Shown here: positions 52,118 to 60,539 of the stretch, piece after piece
Layout: every line of letters starts with the position of its first letter
How positions within the stretch are numbered: the first letter of the stretch is position 1
From: Sinobacterium caligoides
GTDB taxonomy: Bacteria; Pseudomonadota; Gammaproteobacteria; Pseudomonadales; Sinobacteriaceae
Direction: 5' to 3'
Assembly (NCBI RefSeq): GCF_003752585.1
Contig: NZ_RKHR01000003.1
Span: forward strand, 1-64,000
DNA length: 64,000 bases
Program-made: the position numbers and the translations under genes
Notes under the pieces: generated by a model
What the model was told of the DNA's origin: nothing
Seen by the model: the letters and a program-made list of their open reading frames with translations, nothing else
Database searches by the model: none

Positions 52118-52851
52118 TATGGCGCTCCTGCCATGCAGCGACGAATATCGCCAATGGCCTGCACTGCCGTCATGTTATCACCATGTACACAAAGGCTATC
52201 GACATGTAGCTTGAGGGTCTTTCCGCTCACTGTCGTTATCGTCCCCTCCTCTATTAACTGACGGACCTGGGCAAGCATCTTGTCATGGTTGTGTACAGCC
52301 CCAGGCTTACTTCGAGCCAAAAGGCGACCATCGTCGTCGTAGCATCGGTCGGCAAAGGCTTCAAAATATAACGTCAAGCCCAATGCACTGGCTTCCTCCT
52401 GGTGCTGCTGCCAATCAGCCGTCGCCTGCAACATAAGCGTTACGGGGCGATGATAACCGGCAACCGCCTGCATTACCGCCTGACGAACACTGGGCACGGA
52501 CATCATGTCGTTATACAGCGCGCCATGAGGTTTTACATAATCTACACAGATCCCCTCAACCTGAGCCATGCCATCAAGAGCCGACAACTGATAACGAACC
52601 AGTGCTACGATCTCATCATGGCTACAATTGAGAGAACGGCGTCCAAAGCCCACTAAGTCCGGGTAACCGGGGTGGGCACCGACAACAACCTTGTTCTCTT
52701 TTGCCAACGCGAGTGTCTTGGTCATCACCAGTGGGTCACCAGCATGAAAACCGCAGGCAATATTAGCCATATCAATTTGTGGCATAACCTCCTGATCAAC
52801 ACCCATATTCCAAGAGCCAAAACTCTCACCTAAATCACAGTTTAATTTCAT
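52117..52851 (-). CDS. pxpA: 5-oxoprolinase subunit A (LamB/YcsF family)
   Basis: This 244-residue PxpA protein has the typical start MKLNCDLGESFGSWNMG, the NIACGFHAGDP segment near residue 32, GAHPGYPDLVGFGRR, and CVHGDN near the C-terminus. It belongs to the polysaccharide-deacetylase-like barrel family. It is the first of three overlapping subunit genes and lies 19 bases after the DUF1445 gene. A GAGAGGGAATT site precedes the ATG. Confidence 0.95.
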   Translation of the reverse strand: MKLNCDLGESFGSWNMGVDQEVMPQIDMANIACGFHAGDPLVMTKTLALAKENKVVVGAHPGYPDLVGFGRRSLNCSHDEIVALVRYQLSALDGMAQVEGICVDYVKPHGALYNDMMSVPSVRQAVMQAVAGYHRPVTLMLQATADWQQHQEEASALGLTLYFEAFADRCYDDDGRLLARSKPGAVHNHDKMLAQVRQLIEEGTITTVSGKTLKLHVDSLCVHGDNMTAVQAIGDIRRCMAGAP

Positions 52852-52870
52852 TATAATTCCCTCTCGTCGA

Positions 52871-53656
52871 TCACATTACGGCTAAGCGACTATTAGGCAG
52901 GTCGGTGACCAGCATGCAGCCAGGGCTGTGAGTGATGCAAAATGGTGGTTTCGCCTGCTCTAGGGCAACCTGTGGTGTCACACCGCAGGCCCAAAATACA
53001 GGTGTTTCTCCTGCCTTAAGAGAAACAGCATCACCAAAATCAGTCCGATTGATATCTTCAATACCGATTTGGCTTGGGTCGCCAAAATGAATAGGCGCAC
53101 CGTGCACAGACGGGAAGCGTGTACAAATTTGAATCGCTCTAATAGCATCAACAGGCAGGAACGGCCGCATACTAACGACGGTATTACCGCTAAAACGACC
53201 TGCTGGCTTACAGGGAATGTTAGTACGAAACATCGGTACATTAACGCCTTCGCTAATATTACGGACATCAAGGCCATCGTTGAGTAATGCTTCTTCAAAA
53301 GAAAATGAACAGCCTAACAAGAATACCACCAAATCGTCGCGCCAATGTGCAGAGACATCCTCGACCTCATCAACCAAGCTACCGTCTTTGAACAGCCTGT
53401 AGCGTGGAATGTCAGTACGAATATCGAGGTCAACTCCCATGCCCGGCAGATCAAATTCACCGGGTTGCCCCATCGCAATCAACGGGCAAGGTTTAGGGTT
53501 TTGCTGACAGAATTGTAAAAACTCAGCGGCCCAGTCAACGGGTAATATCACTAAATTGCACTGAACATAACCTTCGCTGTAACCCGAGGTATTGCCACTA
53601 TGTTGGCCTAAACGGATCTTTTGCCTTAACTCATGAGGTGTCATTGTCGCGTTCAT
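52871..53656 (-). CDS. DUF1445 protein (putative hydro-lyase; D-glutamate cyclase N-terminal-domain-like)
   Basis: This 261-residue YcsI/DUF1445 protein shows [23 protein letters not shown] near residue 85, [11 protein letters not shown] near 114, and the C-terminal [16 protein letters not shown]1445 also forms the N-terminal part of animal DGLUCY, and DUF1445 genes often accompany pxpABC in bacteria. It is the first gene of the run and starts at ATG 53656. MTPHEL, four codons later, is an alternative. Annotations as hydro-lyase are by family only. Confidence 0.88.
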   Translation of the reverse strand: MNATMTPHELRQKIRLGQHSGNTSGYSEGYVQCNLVILPVDWAAEFLQFCQQNPKPCPLIAMGQPGEFDLPGMGVDLDIRTDIPRYRLFKDGSLVDEVEDVSAHWRDDLVVFLLGCSFSFEEALLNDGLDVRNISEGVNVPMFRTNIPCKPAGRFSGNTVVSMRPFLPVDAIRAIQICTRFPSVHGAPIHFGDPSQIGIEDINRTDFGDAVSLKAGETPVFWACGVTPQVALEQAKPPFCITHSPGCMLVTDLPNSRLAVM

Positions 53657-53963
53657 CGCTACCTGCCTACCTTGGATACTTTTAAAATTGTTAGTTTTCT
53701 ATTGGCTTATACCAGCCTTACGGCGATTAAACATAGGTAGTTACACCTATGCATCGGTTTTATGCGCTACAGGGTACGGAAACGGCAGTTGCAGACCAGC
53801 ATAAAATAAAACATGTAAAATATTTAATAACACTCGAGGAGAATACCCTCTCCACTAAAGACAAATAGCCCCAGTTATCTTCATGTAAAATGAGAAAACT
53901 GAGGCCATTCGCAAATGCTTACAGCGCTAGCTAGCTAGCAAAGCGCCGTCGATAGATTAGCGG
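53657..53963. other. Probable promoter region of the 5-oxoproline operon; no gene
   Basis: No coding frame is convincing in these 307 bases. The stretch holds the inverted repeat at 53732-53751, an AT-rich block at about 53800-53830 and a small GGAGA/TCTCC hairpin near 53838-53853. The promoter of the DUF1445-pxpABC run should be here. Confidence 0.55.
53732..53751. promoter_or_regulatory. Inverted repeat CATAGGT-N6-ACCTATG, candidate operator
   Basis: Perfect 7-base arms with a six-base spacer lie 76 bases upstream of the first gene of the operon. The GGT-N6-ACC core has the size and symmetry of GntR- or LysR-type operators. No regulator gene lies beside it, so the protein that would bind is unknown. 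Confidence 0.45.
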
Positions 53964-54245
53964 TTACTGCTCAAATAACTGAACAAAATAACCGTCACTC
54001 TGGGCGGCTTCGATATTACTCCGATGTGCTGAGCTCACGCTGTTTTTAATAAAGTCACCGTGCGCTTCCTTCATCTTATCGATGATCACCTGCCCAAAAC
54101 CTGCATTTGCGAGATAAAACTTGCATAACTGTATAGCGCCCTGCTGATCCTTATAATCAATATAGACAATGAATTCAGCTTGCTGACCTGCATTAACGCC
54201 TTCTACGTCTTTTTTTGCCGTTGCTGTTACTGAGAATAAAAACAT
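53964..54245 (-). CDS. Small hypothetical protein, 93 residues
   Basis: I do not recognise this family. The start ATG 54245 follows AAGGTGCG, and a GTG three codons earlier is possible. The sequence is soluble-looking, without signal peptide or membrane helix: a beta-rich start (MFLFSVTATAKK), a central FIVYIDYKD strand and a helical C-terminal half ending VQLFEQ. It has one cysteine (LCKFYL). It lies between the NhaC-type transporter gene and the DUF1445 gene on the same strand, with about 300 bases on each side, so it is probably transcribed alone. Confidence 0.6.
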   Translation of the reverse strand: MFLFSVTATAKKDVEGVNAGQQAEFIVYIDYKDQQGAIQLCKFYLANAGFGQVIIDKMKEAHGDFIKNSVSSAHRSNIEAAQSDGYFVQLFEQ

Positions 54246-54599
54246 AATACGCACCTTAATTTTGATGGCGCATTGTACCGTAATCCCTCTTCAAAACCAG
54301 AGAGCGGTTACTGTGGTGTTTTTGATCATAGATCACTAAACCGTCCACATCGACTTGAGACCCCACGCTTTCCCTTAAACCGGGGCTGGGCTCCCGTTCT
54401 GACTCGTTGTACCGTCATGTTACGTTACTCTTATTATGCTTATAGGTGTTAAAATAAATGGACTATGTAAAATATATCACACACGAACGTAATCAACACT
54501 GATAATTTTATTTTGACGACTAACCAGACAGCAAAAAGGCGCTTTAAAAGCGCCTTTTTGCTGTCCTTGCTACCGCAGGGCTATTTGATAACTACTCTA
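54246..54599. other. Intergenic region between the small hypothetical and nhaC genes
   Basis: No coding frame is convincing. The region holds the promoter of the small hypothetical gene and, at 54528-54564, the terminator of the NhaC-type gene. Confidence 0.5.
54528..54564. terminator. Terminator after the NhaC-type gene
   Basis: ACAGCAAAAAGGCGCTTT and its complement AAAGCGCCTTTTTGCTGT form a long stem with almost no loop. It starts about 35 bases after the transporter stop on the minus strand. The T-run is part of the stem, and the structure is symmetric, so it can act in both directions. Confidence 0.85.
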
Positions 54600-56021
54600 T
54601 TATTGAGCTACCTCGGTCTGGATCTGCTGCGATTCTTTGAGGTCAGCCACCTTGTGAACGAAAATACCAAGATAAGAAGTAATGATAGTTACACCAATAC
54701 ACACAAAGCTTAGCCACATATAGGGCGCATAAGCAAAAGTGGAAACCCCTAAAATACTCGCCATATAAATACCGTTATCACTCCACGGCACCATGCCTGA
54801 AGTTAAGGTGCCACCAAACTCTGCGTTACGAGAAAGGTTTTTACGCTGATACCCTAAGCGATCATAGTTCTTGGCGCAGATCTTAGGCGTCAAGATCAGT
54901 GATACATACATTGCAGAGCCAAAGACATTGCCCAGGAAGGCTGTACCAATGGTTGATACCGCAAGGCTACCTGCTGAATTAACGAAGCGCTCAAAACTAC
55001 GTGCAATAACCTCTAGCGCACCAACTTTATCGAGTAAGCCGCCGAAACCTAGACCAAAGATGATTACAGCAACAGAGCCCAGCATTGAAGAGACGCCACC
55101 ACGGTTAAGGATCTTATCCAAGAACTCAATACCAGAATCCACAACAGCCGGTGCCCAGCCAGTAGCTACAGCATCACGTAAGTCTAGGCCCTGTACAGAA
55201 ACCGCCCAAACTATACCAAGCACAGCACCAAAGCTGATCGCCGGGAAAGAAGGCATACCTTTAGCCAATAAACCGAGCACTAAAATCAACGGTACAAAGG
55301 ACCAAGGGGTGATAACAAATTGCTGCTGCATCGCATCAGAGACAATCTGTACTTGGCTCATATCGACCTGTCCGGCGTAGTGTGCTCCAGCAACAGTAAA
55401 CAATATTCCGGTAATAACGTAGCTAATCAGAGCGATAGGCATCATGCCTCTGATGTGATCCATGATTTCTACGCCAGACATTGTCGAGGCTAAGACAACA
55501 GAATCCGAGAGTGGTGACATCTTATCGCCAAAATAACAGCCGGATAGAATCGCGCCAGCAGTCAACGGCGCAGGCACACCTAGGCCCTGACCAATACCCA
55601 TCATAGCGATACCTGCGGTACCTGCACTACCCCAAGAGGTACCCGTTGCCAGCGCGGTCAATGAGCAAATCACCATCGTAGCTAGAAGGAAGATATGGGG
55701 ATCAATAACTTGCAAACCGTAATAGATGATCGTAGGTACTATGCCGCCCGCAATCCATGTGCCGACCAACGCGCCAACAGATAGCAAGATCAAAATAGCG
55801 ACCAAGCCTTTATTGATACCCTCAAGAGCGGCCTCTTCTAATGACTTATAGGTGTGTCCTAGCCAGAGGCCTAAACCGATAATAATAAACCAACCAATAT
55901 ACAGAGCGAGCTGAATAGCGAGGTCGAGCTCTGCGGTAAACGAGAAAGCGAGCCCGAGAAAAGCTCCGAGTGCGAGGATAACTTGTAGCATTGAGGGAAG
56001 ACGAGTCGTACCGGAATTCAT
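54600..56021 (-). CDS. NhaC-family sodium/proton antiporter-type transporter
   Basis: This 473-residue inner-membrane protein has about eleven or twelve hydrophobic segments and NhaC-family blocks: TGTSWGSAGTAGIAMMGIG near residue 125, GCYFGDKMSPLSDSVVLAS near 160, and NAEFGGTLTSGMVPWSDNGIYMA near 405. NhaC relatives include sodium/proton antiporters and malate-lactate exchangers. ATG 56021 follows GAAGG, and an upstream in-frame start at 56069 is rejected. It precedes the 5-oxoproline operon on the same strand but has its own terminator. It may supply a substrate or only sodium balance. Confidence 0.88.
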   Translation of the reverse strand: MNSGTTRLPSMLQVILALGAFLGLAFSFTAELDLAIQLALYIGWFIIIGLGLWLGHTYKSLEEAALEGINKGLVAILILLSVGALVGTWIAGGIVPTIIYYGLQVIDPHIFLLATMVICSLTALATGTSWGSAGTAGIAMMGIGQGLGVPAPLTAGAILSGCYFGDKMSPLSDSVVLASTMSGVEIMDHIRGMMPIALISYVITGILFTVAGAHYAGQVDMSQVQIVSDAMQQQFVITPWSFVPLILVLGLLAKGMPSFPAISFGAVLGIVWAVSVQGLDLRDAVATGWAPAVVDSGIEFLDKILNRGGVSSMLGSVAVIIFGLGFGGLLDKVGALEVIARSFERFVNSAGSLAVSTIGTAFLGNVFGSAMYVSLILTPKICAKNYDRLGYQRKNLSRNAEFGGTLTSGMVPWSDNGIYMASILGVSTFAYAPYMWLSFVCIGVTIITSYLGIFVHKVADLKESQQIQTEVAQ

Positions 56022-56285
56022 GCAAATACCTTCAGCGGAAAGCCCTGCCCCTGGGCGAAAGGCCGGCACTACAACGGTAGAAAGCTCTACGTATTGCCAG
56101 TTAACCGACCACTAGAATGAACACACGTTCAAATTCAACATCATGCTCTGGGCCCAGCGAGTATAATATTCAAATAATCCAACGACCACGTCTCGTTATC
56201 CGCATGTTGATACAAGTCATCTGCAAAAATTAACATTAACTAATATTTAGTTCGCTAATGGGTCGTTGATATCAAAGACAGCGGT

Positions 56286-56744
56286 CTATCCTTTGATCGG
56301 GCAGCACGTTATAAATTGATCGTCATTACGCTTGGTTATCTGTTCAAACAACCTGTCATAGCTAGATTTCATGATTTTCCAGACGCCACCCTCCTTCACA
56401 TACACATCATGGTAAATAGCGCTGCCATCGAAAGTGATACCATCATCCAAACTGACAAAGGTATCCCGCAGGTACCAAATGCCTGTCGCCGTATCACCGG
56501 TGACAGTGATTTCGGGGTGGTGACCGGTATGCATACCAAACTTTGTCTTGCTAAATGAGTCGCTAAAGAACGCCTCAAGCTCATTCCAGCCATTTTTACA
56601 GTATTCATAGCTTGGGCTGCGATAGTGTATACCACCATCGGCAGTAAACACTGTCTGAAGACCAGCAAGATCTCCAGTATCTAAAAAACGAAAATAACGT
56701 GATTTTAACTGCTTGATTAGCTCAATGGCTTCTAGGTCTAACAT
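56286..56744 (-). CDS. NTF2-like (SnoaL-type) protein
   Basis: This 152-residue single-domain protein of the NTF2-like fold begins with the family helix LIKQLKSRYFRFLDTGDLAGLQTVFTADG and continues HTGHHPEITVTGDTATGIWYLRD. The family contains small isomerases, dehydratases and binding proteins. Candidate pocket residues such as Asp17 and His are present, but no reaction can be assigned. It lies between the NhaC-type gene and the beta-helix/cytochrome gene, separated from the latter by a terminator. Confidence 0.82.
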   Translation of the reverse strand: MLDLEAIELIKQLKSRYFRFLDTGDLAGLQTVFTADGGIHYRSPSYEYCKNGWNELEAFFSDSFSKTKFGMHTGHHPEITVTGDTATGIWYLRDTFVSLDDGITFDGSAIYHDVYVKEGGVWKIMKSSYDRLFEQITKRNDDQFITCCPIKG

Positions 56745-56837
56745 TGGGAATCCTTATCATTATTATTACCGGTTACATGCTAGCAAATGTAGCCGCCTAG
56801 TAGATGAAAAATAAGACATATTGACTTATCCCTCAAC

Positions 56838-56860
56838 AAAAAAACCGGCATAAGCCGGCT
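56838..56860 (-). terminator. Terminator of the beta-helix/cytochrome gene
   Basis: On the minus strand CCGGC, loop TTAT, GCCGG, then seven T. It is about 26 bases after the stop of the 814-residue lipoprotein gene. Confidence 0.85.
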
Positions 56861-56885
56861 TTATCTTTCATCGTTTAACTAATGA

Positions 56886-59330
56886 TTAATCACACCCATT
56901 AGCAACACTCATACCGGTATTGATCCATTGTTCAATTAACTCAACCCCCTTCTGATGCACCACACTTCGCCCTAACTCAGGCATTTTCACCGAAGGATCA
57001 TTTGAGTGCATGCGGTAGGTCATGATTGACTGCTCAGCATCACCCGGAACAATATCGTGATTTAAATTACCCGACGAATGACCCGCTGCGATTGGCATTT
57101 TACAAACCCCCGTTTTCTTATCGACAACACCTGTAATACGGTCTTTATTCAGGTGTAAACCTGTGCCCGACGCGCGGCCCTCAGGTGAGTGACAATGTGC
57201 ACAGTTACCATCAAGGTAACTCAAGGCACGTTGCTCGAGGGTAGCCGTATCATCATCCCAGGCTTCATAAGCAGGAACATCAGTAGCCGGTGCCGAGTTA
57301 TCGGCATTCTTTGGGAGGTTCGCTAAAATCCCTCGGTTCTCCCAATCCATCAACTGATTGACGCCATTCAAATCACTATTTAGGTAATGGGGCTGAGGCC
57401 CTAACGGCTTATCCGTCCCCTTAGTGCCGTGGCAAGAGGAACACTGGTTACTATTGGGCACCTGGTACGTTGTCGTACGAGCAGTACCTTGATCATCAAC
57501 AAAGCGCACCTCTCGACTGGCACCACCGTAGGCAAGCTGAGCATCAGCACCATCCCACACATAAGGCAAACGCTGCCAAGCGTCACCACGATTAATCAAT
57601 AATCGCGTTTCAACCAACTGCTGCTCGCTCAGCTCATCAACGAAGTAGAAGGTCTTAGCGATAACCGTACCCTCAGGGTAAGCCATATCTTTATCACTAG
57701 TATCCCCTGCCACACGATCAAAATCGATCTTTGCGCCAGGTGGTACGAACACCACACGATGCTTCTTCGAGTAATCACTAAACAGTGGTGTGCTCAAGTC
57801 ATAGACAACACCGTTGTTATTACCGGTACTTAGCGGGTTACTGTTATCGGTAAATAAGTTGTAGTCGGATAACTGCGGGCAATCGACGACCAGCGCCTGC
57901 CAATTAACCTCTGACCCGGTATCTGTAGCACACAGTGCGGCAACTTCTTCAGGCGTATACTCATCAGTAACAGGTGGCTCTGTCTTCTCTGCCAAGACAA
58001 CTTCTGGCAACAGGTCATAACTACAGTCAAACTTCGAGGCATCGGTATCGATAGGACCTAAAGGTAGACCTGTAGCCTGATCAATATTCCACATATTAAG
58101 ATTAGCGAAGGCAGTTAGGTTTTCATTGCTATCAATGTTTTCACCAATGCAAATATCCCCTTCAGGCAAGGAATCCAAGCCCATGCCACCCATTTCAGGT
58201 GGCCCCTTGAAAATAACCTCAGCAATACCGTCGTATATAACTTCAGACGGCTTCATACCATTGCGTTCAAATAAGTTAATAATGCCGTAATTTAACAGGC
58301 TGCCGTCATACTGGTAACCCGCATCCTGTTCAAAAACGTTGTCGAAGATATAGGCTGCCTCAGGAAATGCATCGAAGCCATCGGGTACAGGGAAACCCGT
58401 CACCGCATAACTTGCAATACCGGCACTCATCGTATAATGCCCGCGAACCACATTCTCATAAACTTGTACTTGGTCGGTGCCCCCCATCAGAAGAAAGCCT
58501 GTACCTGCGGGAACAATGCCGACTATATTACCTGCAGGTGCAAAGTTCGGCAGTGTGTTATCTTCAATTAAGTTCTTAAAGACACGTACGCGATCACCTT
58601 CTTGACTCAGCCCTGGTAAATCAAACACCAAAACACCACCGGTATTGCGACGAGCAATATTGCCGTATACGTCGGCATCTTGTGAGTTTTCAATTTCGAT
58701 ACCGGCAACGTTCATCTCGGCAATATTGTTTCTAACGATAATGTTTTTTGACTGGCCAACATAGATACCGGCATCCGAAGCGCCAATAACGACACTATCT
58801 TCAATCAACACGTTGTTATCTTGTACTGGGTACAGACCATAAGCACCGTTGGTTGGGTCAGACTCATTGGTCCACTCAACTTTTACACGATGAAAATAAG
58901 AACCATCAACGCCTTCAGTACGGATACCATCGCCAGCAGGGTTAACAATAGCGAAGTCTTGAACGGTAAACTGGTCACCAAATGACAAGATACCCTGAGC
59001 ACCAGTCTGCTGATCGGTGAAGTCGAGTATCGTCTTGTTCATTCCCCGACCGGCTAAGGTGATATGCGATGTATTAACAATCAATTCATCGGTAAACTTA
59101 TGTGTCCCCCTTGGAAAGACTATCGTTGTTCCCGGCTTAGCCGATAACACAGCCTCTTGCGCTCGATACTCTAAGTCATCGCCAGCTTTAAGGAAAATAA
59201 CATTTGGGCCTGGTCTGATTCTTTCAGGTTTAGTATTAATAGGTCCGTATTCAGGTTGTTTACAACCTGCTAAGGCGAGTGCCGCCACTAGCGGTAGCAG
59301 CATTGCTTTCTTATTATTCAATAGCTTCAT
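56886..59330 (-). CDS. Lipoprotein with parallel beta-helix domain fused to a diheme c-type cytochrome (SO2930-like)
   Basis: This 814-residue protein has a lipoprotein signal (LALAGC, lipid on Cys23). Residues about 50-360 form right-handed parallel beta-helix repeats (VYGNIARRNTGGVLVFD, VYENVVRG). From about 480 the sequence resembles the SO2930-family diheme cytochromes, with heme motifs CSSCH (about residue 630) and CAHCH (about 710), and a late VKMPELGR that may give a methionine ligand. In other bacteria I know these as separate neighbouring genes, and here they form one chain. It probably sits in the outer membrane or periplasm and passes electrons. The substrate of the helix domain is unknown. 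Confidence 0.88.
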   Translation of the reverse strand: MKLLNNKKAMLLPLVAALALAGCKQPEYGPINTKPERIRPGPNVIFLKAGDDLEYRAQEAVLSAKPGTTIVFPRGTHKFTDELIVNTSHITLAGRGMNKTILDFTDQQTGAQGILSFGDQFTVQDFAIVNPAGDGIRTEGVDGSYFHRVKVEWTNESDPTNGAYGLYPVQDNNVLIEDSVVIGASDAGIYVGQSKNIIVRNNIAEMNVAGIEIENSQDADVYGNIARRNTGGVLVFDLPGLSQEGDRVRVFKNLIEDNTLPNFAPAGNIVGIVPAGTGFLLMGGTDQVQVYENVVRGHYTMSAGIASYAVTGFPVPDGFDAFPEAAYIFDNVFEQDAGYQYDGSLLNYGIINLFERNGMKPSEVIYDGIAEVIFKGPPEMGGMGLDSLPEGDICIGENIDSNENLTAFANLNMWNIDQATGLPLGPIDTDASKFDCSYDLLPEVVLAEKTEPPVTDEYTPEEVAALCATDTGSEVNWQALVVDCPQLSDYNLFTDNSNPLSTGNNNGVVYDLSTPLFSDYSKKHRVVFVPPGAKIDFDRVAGDTSDKDMAYPEGTVIAKTFYFVDELSEQQLVETRLLINRGDAWQRLPYVWDGADAQLAYGGASREVRFVDDQGTARTTTYQVPNSNQCSSCHGTKGTDKPLGPQPHYLNSDLNGVNQLMDWENRGILANLPKNADNSAPATDVPAYEAWDDDTATLEQRALSYLDGNCAHCHSPEGRASGTGLHLNKDRITGVVDKKTGVCKMPIAAGHSSGNLNHDIVPGDAEQSIMTYRMHSNDPSVKMPELGRSVVHQKGVELIEQWINTGMSVANGCD

Positions 59331-59898
59331 TGTTAAACCTTTATTATTTTTTTTTATTCTTGTAGTAGGCCCTCAAAAGACCAAGTACAGCAAGCGACTT
59401 AAAATATACGGCAAAGGCTTCAAATACTCTTTCTATTCATGAATAAAGGCCATTGCTCTTAGCACTTAATATCTATGCAAATATATTCATAGGTAGCTTT
59501 TTGATAGTAACAACGCATTACACGATTGTCATTTCTAAAACTAAATTTCTACTGATTATTCAGTACGTTGCTTTATACAAAAGCGACACATACGTGGGAG
59601 CCAGCAACGTAGAGGGGGTCTTTTAAAAAGCAGCGCCTAGCGAGATTAAAAAACTGACCAAGAGGTCATCCTTATCAAGCTTAAATTTGATGGAATACGT
59701 CTTATATTGATGTAATTACAGCCTTAATAACGTCATTGATCGTCGATAATACTGACAGTCCTATCGATACGAGCACAATAGAGACCCAGCTGTTGACTCT
59801 TTAGCGTCTTAAGTTGCATATACTTTACCCACCAGAGGCTTGTTTTGTTTGCGTAGAAAGACAGGCATAATACGCCGCAATTATACTGAGGATCCTCC
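59331..59898. other. Intergenic region between the beta-helix cytochrome and PhnA-like genes; no gene seen
   Basis: This 568-base stretch is AT-rich and contains no convincing coding frame. It must hold promoters for both divergent genes. A short GACC-AAGA-GGTC inverted repeat lies near 59658-59669. I see no RNA gene with a recognisable fold. Confidence 0.5.
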
Positions 59899-60471
59899 AT
59901 GACCGAAAAGACTCTACGCCAACGCAGTGGCTCTAAGTGTGAGCTATGTGCTGCAAGCGATAACCTCTCCCCCTATCAGATCCCCCCTGTTATCACCGCT
60001 GCAACAGCCGCCAACAGCGTACTTATCTGTCAGACCTGTAACGACCAGCTATCGAACCCTGAGTCTATGGAACCCAATCACTGGCGTGGCCTCAACGACA
60101 GCATGTGGAGCACCGAGCCACCAGTACAAGTAATGGCCTACCGCGCTCTAAGTATGCTCAGCAAGAAAGAATCCTGGGCTCAAGACCTCATCGACATGAT
60201 GTACATTGAAGAAAACATGGTTGAGTGGGCAAAAGAGGGAATCCCAGAAGATAGCGATCGCCTGCCCTGTCGTGACAGTAATGGCGCCGTTCTTTCTGAT
60301 GGTGACACCGTCACACTGACCAAAGACTTGGTCGTTAAGGGAGCTAACTTCACGGCTAAACGTGGCACCGCTGTCAGAAACATATCTCTCACAGATAATC
60401 ACGAGCAAATAGAGGGCCGCGTTAATGGCTCACGTATTGTTCTGCTGAGCTGTTTCCTGAAAAAACAATAA
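59899..60471 (+). CDS. PhnA-domain zinc-ribbon protein
   Basis: This 190-residue protein has an N-terminal zinc ribbon (Cys14-x2-Cys17 ... Cys44-x2-Cys47) and a C-terminal barrel (about 120-190; DSNGAVLSDGDTVTLTKDL) as in E. coli YjdM/PhnA. Despite the name, YjdM is not needed for phosphonate use, and its role is unknown. The phosphonoacetate hydrolase also called PhnA is unrelated. The ATG follows GAGGATCCTCC. It is monocistronic with a terminator just downstream. Confidence 0.88.
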   Translation: MTEKTLRQRSGSKCELCAASDNLSPYQIPPVITAATAANSVLICQTCNDQLSNPESMEPNHWRGLNDSMWSTEPPVQVMAYRALSMLSKKESWAQDLIDMMYIEENMVEWAKEGIPEDSDRLPCRDSNGAVLSDGDTVTLTKDLVVKGANFTAKRGTAVRNISLTDNHEQIEGRVNGSRIVLLSCFLKKQ

Positions 60472-60515
60472 ACCCCATTACAGCAGAGTAACGGGTGTAA
60501 CAAAGCCAACAGAAG

Positions 60516-60537
60516 AGCCGCATCCGTGCGGCTTTTT
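60516..60537 (+). terminator. Terminator of the PhnA-like gene
   Basis: AGCCGCA (60516-60522), loop TCCG, TGCGGCT (60527-60533) and a T-run form a compact intrinsic terminator. It lies 45 bases after the stop and just before the convergent meaB stop. Confidence 0.88.
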
Positions 60538-60539
60538 CT

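Noticed and set aside
59899-60471. Phosphonoacetate hydrolase or a phosphonate-use gene
   Set aside because: The zinc-ribbon PhnA/YjdM family is unrelated to the hydrolase of the same name, and no phn genes are nearby.
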